From: Limonium bicolor
Taxonomy: Eukaryota > Streptophyta > Magnoliopsida > Caryophyllales > Plumbaginaceae
DNA: 64,000 bases
Direction of reading: 5' to 3'
NCBI GenBank assembly: GCA_023374045.1
Contig: CM041782.1
Location: 184,158,925-184,222,924, forward strand
Shown: positions 60,123 through 64,000 of the stretch, piece after piece
Layout of the letters: each line of letters opens with the position of its first letter
How positions within the stretch are numbered: the stretch's first letter is position 1
Translations under genes and position numbers: made by a program
Notes under the pieces: generated by a model
Databases searched by the model: none
What the model was told of the DNA's origin: nothing
The model's input: the letters and a program-made list of their open reading frames with translations, nothing else

Positions 60123-61640
60123 CACTAGCTACAAGAAAAAATTGTTTTAGCTACCGATGAATTACTACTATACATATATTGGTATCTAAATTGGAAAATT
60201 GCTATCGGTTTTTTAATGTTATTAACAAAGTGGCTGCTTTTGTGCTACCACAACAACAATGATAGCTAAACTTTTTAGCCAGTAGCTAAATGTCTACCAC
60301 CTTACAAGAATGCTACCATCAATAGTAGCTATTTTATCTTTTATTTCGGTAGTTTAAGTAAAAGATATTTTGCTACCAATATTGCTAGCTAAATCAAGGA
60401 ATTACTACTGTTGGTTGATGCTAATTTAATCATGGAAGCTATTATGCTACTATTGAGCATCAGTAGCAAAACATTCTAATCAATAGCTAACTTGCTACTA
60501 TCTTAAAAGTTGCTACGACCATGTAGATAAGAGAAATTATGAAACTGCTGCTGACACTTGATTACGGTTGCTATTGTGCTACTATTTTGGATACGGTAGC
60601 AAATGTTTTTAGCAAGTAGTTAAATTGCTACTATCTTAAGTTCTAAATTGCTACCGACTAATAATGCTAATGAAATTTCAGTTAATATTGTGCTAGAATA
60701 TAAGAAATGATAGCTATATTCGTAAGCGATAACAAAATTATTATGTCTTATAACTTAGACATGTGATTACTACAATTCACAATAATAACCTATATTGCTA
60801 CTGTCATAGTGGATATATTATCTTCTTATATAGTATTTGACTTTTATTTGTTTTTTTCAATATAGTACCTTTAGTATATTACTTCTTCTTTTAGCTATCG
60901 AAATTTAAAAGAACTTTAAGTAAACAAAATTTTGGTTTAATTCGTGAAAATTAGTTAAAACTATATACCACTACAAGAATTTATTTATCATTTAAAAAAT
61001 ACTAACATAATATATTTTTGATACATATAATATTTTTAATTCTCAAAGTATCACACTTATTAATAAATTATAAAATAGAGTATATGTAATAATAATTTAG
61101 ATTAGTACATATGTTGGTTAAAATTTACAAAATTAATATAAATTAGTTGTCAAAATAATTTAAATTAGTAAATGATATATATGTATATGTATTTTAAATT
61201 TTGTGCAGTTTTTATACATTTTACTATATGATGCTTTTAATTTTAAAAAATCACATAAAATAATAAAATATAAAATACAATAAATAATAACAATATAATT
61301 AGTTGATGTGTTGGTTAAAATTTGCAAAATAAATGCAAACTATAACATAAAATTTATAAAAATGTTTTAAGATTTTTAAATGATATATATATATGTGTGT
61401 GTATGTGTATGTTTTCAATTTTACACAATTTTAAGCCAACATATACTTTTATGTTTATTAATTTTACTATTTTAGTTGTATAAATTAATGTTCTAATATT
61501 ATGTAAATTAAAATATCAATGTGGCTTAGTCGGACCTACATCTATTTTATTAATTTGTATATCTAATGTTCAAAATCATATCTTGGCATAAACTTTCATT
61601 TATATTAACAGTATCAAACATTCAATATAACATGTAGTAT
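60123..61640 (+). mobile_element. Inserted CACTA-like element with GCTAC repeats (one end seen)
   Basis: Starts CACTAGCTACAAGAAAAAAT, close to a common plant CACTA terminus. It is followed by about 550 bp dense in TAGCTAC, TTGCTAC and GTAGCAAA words in both orientations (60140-60680). The remainder to about 61640 is very AT-rich and non-coding, including a tandem duplication. It separates two exons of the minus-strand transposase gene. The far terminus was not located, so the right boundary is a guess. Confidence 0.5.
60990..61450. repeat. Diverged AT-rich tandem duplication, about 220 bp x 2
   Basis: Two successive copies share TTTTTAATTCTCAAA / TTTTAATTTTAAAA, TGTTGGTTAAAATTTGCAAA, AAATGATATATATATATG and TTTTAAATTTTGTGCAG-like words in the same order. 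Confidence 0.6.
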
Positions 61641-61999
61641 GTATATATGTCGCGAATAACTATCATGGCTCAATGGTTAGCGTGATACATGGGTTGTCAC
61701 AGCTAGATGTCTCTGAGTAGTTATGGAGATTGTCCAGTAGATGCACGTCTAGATGATCCACGTCCAGATTATTCATTCAGGTGCTCCACAACCAGATGAT
61801 CCATGACTAGAAGATCCACAATCAGATTGGTGTTGGTCCCTAGAAGAAGATCCTGATTCAGAGGCATTTGGCATCCTGCGTTTCATCTTGGCTACAAAAA
61901 ACAAGATATAAATAAATATATGTTTTTCAAAATACGTCAAGTATATTCATTAATTACATTAAAAAATATACACACATGACGTGTTAATACACTATTATG

Positions 62000-62333
62000 A
62001 ACTATTTTCAATCATCGTCTTCACTTGCATCATCAGCCAATTCATCAAATAACACAACAATCCCATCACCACCTTCTTCTTCCTTTATTGTTTCATTCGC
62101 ATCTACTACTACCGTTTCACCATCTTCTATGCTATCTGCTAGAACAGCTTATCAATACTAATGTCGGGGGAGATTTCAAGATGATTCTCGTTTGTGTCCT
62201 CCTCTTGCAATGAAGGAATTTGTGACTCAACTATTGTTGATTCTGGCATGTCTAGCTCACTTCTCGCCTTCACTTTGCAAACATTCCACCAATTGATTCT
62301 CTCTCTCCTTTATGAGAGATAAGTACAATAATA
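62000..62333 (-). pseudogene. C-terminal exon of a TNP2-type transposase
   Basis: On the minus strand it reads WNVCKVKARSELDMPES, matching the W-x-V-V-x-K-x-x-P-R-x-x-x-D-x-P pattern near the C-terminus of plant TNP2 proteins. A Glu/Asp-rich tail follows, ending DELADDASEDDD and a stop. Stops interrupt it near 62145. Everything upstream of this exon is replaced directly by subterminal repeats, so only the tail survives. Confidence 0.6.
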
Positions 62334-62339
62334 GACTTG

Positions 62340-62540
62340 TCTCACTTGCACAAACTTTTGTCTGAATTCCCGCTAATTTTCCGACAAAAATATCATGTTG
62401 AATATATTTACGAGAAAGTTTATAGAAAAGTCCTCAGAAATCAACTTCAGAATATTTTCCTCAAAAACAAGGGAAGTTTCTCGGAAAGAATTCGGAAATT
62501 TCTGAGAAATAAGGGTCCTCGGAAATAGATTGTCGGAAAT
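62340..62540. repeat. Subterminal repeats, right end
   Basis: Words such as TTTCTCGGAAAG, CGGAAATTTCTGAG and TCCTCGGAAATAG match those at 57780-58150. Confidence 0.65.
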
Positions 62541-62775
62541 CATTGTTTTGTGAACTTTTAAAATTTAAAGGGTATAATGTGAACTTAAAAAATTAAAAAA
62601 AATAGCCATTGCAAAAAGAAGGGTATATTGTGAACTTTTAAAATTTTCAAAAATAGTTGTTATAAAAGGGGTATCTTGTGAATTTCAAAACTTTTTAGGG
62701 GTAATGAAGATCGAGTTTTGGAAAAGGGGTATATTGTGAATTATGAAAGCTTTTAGGAGTATATTGTGAATGTTC
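62541..62775. repeat. Tandem GGGTATATTGTGAATT-type repeats (Mutator-MITE related)
   Basis: Five or six copies of GGGTATAATGTGAACTT, GGGTATATTGTGAACTT and GGGTATATTGTGAATTATG at 20-70 base spacing. The same core is present in the arms of the foldback element at 13117-13526. It may be one end of a related element; no inverted partner was found. Confidence 0.55.
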
Positions 62776-62792
62776 CTTAAAAGTATAACCTG

Positions 62793-63030
62793 CTCCATCC
62801 TTATTTGACCATTGTGACTATTATTTGCACATGTGGTTTGACCTTAATGTTTAATATTTGAGATAGATTAATTTTATAAATCTAAGTTTTACAATCGATT
62901 TTCTTATTTGATAAACTATAGTATATTCTAGAACTTAGTTTTATAAGATTATTTTATCTTATATGTTTAGTATTGAAGTGGATATATGTATCAAAAAACA
63001 AATTAGACAGTCAAAGTGGGACGGATAGAG
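62793..63030. mobile_element. Stowaway-like MITE, diverged
   Basis: The left end CTCCATCCTTATTTGACC and the reversed right end CTCTATCCGTCCCACTTTGAC are imperfect inverted repeats of the Stowaway type (CTCCCTCCGTCCC family). The AT-rich interior is about 200 bp and non-coding. A clean TA duplication cannot be seen at both sides. Confidence 0.5.
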
Positions 63031-64000
63031 TGTACAGTGACTTAGTTTTGTTTATTAGTACAACTTTTAAGTGATTTTACTGTTGTAAACTTATGATCAA
63101 TAATATAAAAGTTTTAAGTTTGATCAATATTTTGTCAATATTGTAACACTTCAAATGGTTTTATAAATATGACATCAAATTCGCTCCCTGTATTTATAGC
63201 ATAAAGTGATTTGATTATTCATTAATAAAACTATTGTAAACTCTTATAAGGATTTTAGCCTGCAATGAATACTACATTGATGGAGCATGTGAACAAGCAG
63301 ATATCTATCTAAAAGTATTATTTCATGAAGAGTTCTCCAATGGTTAGGAGGTAGATATAAGGAGAGTGACACGTGCTTACTGGAGGGAGGTCGAAGGATG
63401 GAAGAAGGCGTGAAGTGGAGCGAAAGTCTTGCTATGTTCTATTGCTTCATCTCTTGGGCTCTTGAAGGTTCACGTAAATGCGAAGGGTTAGGTATTTAGT
63501 TCTCTTTCAGCGACGGGTGTCACACCCGCTATACGGCAGTGGATAGTAAGGTAGTGGGTAGTTGTGGGGCAATCTCCTGTTGGAGAGCCACGTCGCTTCT
63601 AATGGGGCGGCTCCTGCTTGTCGAAGGCGATCTTGCGCTAGGCTTCTCTGTTCTTTGCAATTCTGACAAATAGGGAAGGTGATCTTGCGCTAGGCTTCTC
63701 TGTTCTTTGCAACTCTAACAATGGGGAAGGTTGATGGGTGTTTAGGCTCTACTTTAGTGGCCTGCCATTGAGTAGCTTCTTGTGCACTTGTGGAGAGCAA
63801 GGTCATGGGTGGTTAGTAAAGGTTCTTTCTTGATGGGGTGTAAGGCCACGTCTGGGGGTGGAGTGCTGCCTTTTTTAGGCTATATTTGGTAGTGCTACAC
63901 ACGGGAGGCCCGCTATCTCTACTCAGTGGTTTCCAGATTTCATGTAGTGCTCCCTTTCTTGCCTAGTTTTTGAGGGTTGAGTATTCGTTTGCATCCGATG
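63031..64000. other. Unassigned end of window with a 52-bp direct repeat
   Basis: From about 63280 the base composition becomes less AT-rich. A unit with GATCTTGCGCTAGGCTTCTC and TGTTCTTTGCAA is present twice in tandem (about 63629-63680 and 63681-63731). There are many stops in all frames and no domain is recognised. It may be part of a retroelement leader or a host-gene flank. Confidence 0.35.

Larger units (their letters stand above)
58527..61880 (-). pseudogene. Transposase_24-type CACTA protein (TNP1-like), broken
   Basis: Read on the minus strand it starts MKRRMPNASESGSSSRDQH near 61880, a Ser-rich N-terminus. Later exons give GRSLLGILDPAWFPNAWTRG (near 59930), an IYGDVMSEIRTRRK block (near 59670), and THTSGSRSIYLTKK (near 59470), a hallmark of the plant Ptta/En/Spm Transposase_24 family. 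DEFKKAIEAMENEQQERLGE follows, then EKGIYFKVVKGKKKRRAFGL (58940-59072). The C-terminus is a Glu/Gln/Lys-rich coiled coil (EEREQTVQTQEAEFQKMRQ). Exon joints at 60071, 59835, 59452, 59163 and 59072 have consensus splice sites. A frameshift sits in a run of seven G at about 58860, and stops occur near 58680. The gene is split between 60121 and about 61760 by another element. In CACTA systems this protein binds subterminal repeats. Confidence 0.7.
57771..62540 (-). mobile_element. Degenerate CACTA/En-Spm element on the minus strand
   Basis: Bounded by two zones with the same subterminal words (GGAAATTTCC, TTTCCGAGG, CTCGGAAA) at 57780-58150 and 62340-62540. Between them, on the minus strand, come first a TNP2-type tail (62333-62000) and then a Transposase_24-type gene (61880-58527). 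That is the tnp2-then-tnp1 order of CACTA elements. Exact termini with CACTA sequences were not found. It lacks most of TNP2, so it is an internal-deletion derivative. Confidence 0.65.

Overview
The window looks like transposon-dense, gene-poor plant nuclear DNA, probably flowering plant. It carries Ty3/gypsy-type long terminal repeats (LTRs) that run TGAAATACCCC to GGGGTGTTACA with an initiator-Met-tRNA primer site, Ty1/copia and CACTA (En/Spm) proteins, and hAT, Mutator-type and Stowaway-type small elements. I find no intact cellular gene, no rRNA or tRNA gene, no CRISPR array and no bacterial-style operon. Nothing in the sequence lets me name the species.

Layout. (1) 1-9644 is a near-perfect giant palindrome folding at about 4820. 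Each arm carries the same giant solo LTR with the same 5-bp target duplication (AATTC / GAATT); the right copy is complete at 5719-10145, the left copy is cut by the window edge. (2) 10151-13905 holds three cut-and-paste relics: a 100-bp Stowaway MITE, a 1.5-kb hAT element with a perfect 8-bp duplication, and a 410-bp foldback Mutator-type MITE with a perfect 9-bp duplication. (3) 13906-17989 is the 5' part of a CACTA element (terminus, subterminal hairpins, spliced leader, TNP2 transposase). It is joined in mid-gene to the 3' half of a copia retrotransposon (17990-20117). (4) 20633-24937 is a second giant solo LTR, inserted into an unidentified minus-strand reading frame. (5) 25262-27284 holds a possible LINE relic, a G-box minisatellite and a second CACTA end. 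(6) 27285-35640 is a 5' LTR, primer site and non-coding internal region of a LARD-type element without gag. (7) 36280-51924 is a 15.6-kb minus-strand LTR element with two 5.4-5.7-kb LTRs and only a gag gene (TR-GAG type). (8) 52407-56526 is another LTR of the giant family, inverted relative to the one at 27285. (9) 57771-62540 is a degenerate minus-strand CACTA/En-Spm element with a Transposase_24 gene and a TNP2 tail, itself invaded by another element. (10) The tail carries Mutator-like motifs, a Stowaway-like MITE and an unassigned stretch.

Working relationships. The giant LTR family appears only as solo LTRs, a gag-less LARD and a gag-only element. None encodes reverse transcriptase or integrase here, so all would depend on enzymes supplied elsewhere. 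Every protein remnant has frameshifts or stops. Differences between the palindrome arms and between paired LTRs are mostly one-base indels, many in homopolymers, so some frameshifts, and perhaps the palindrome itself, may be long-read assembly artefacts rather than biology.
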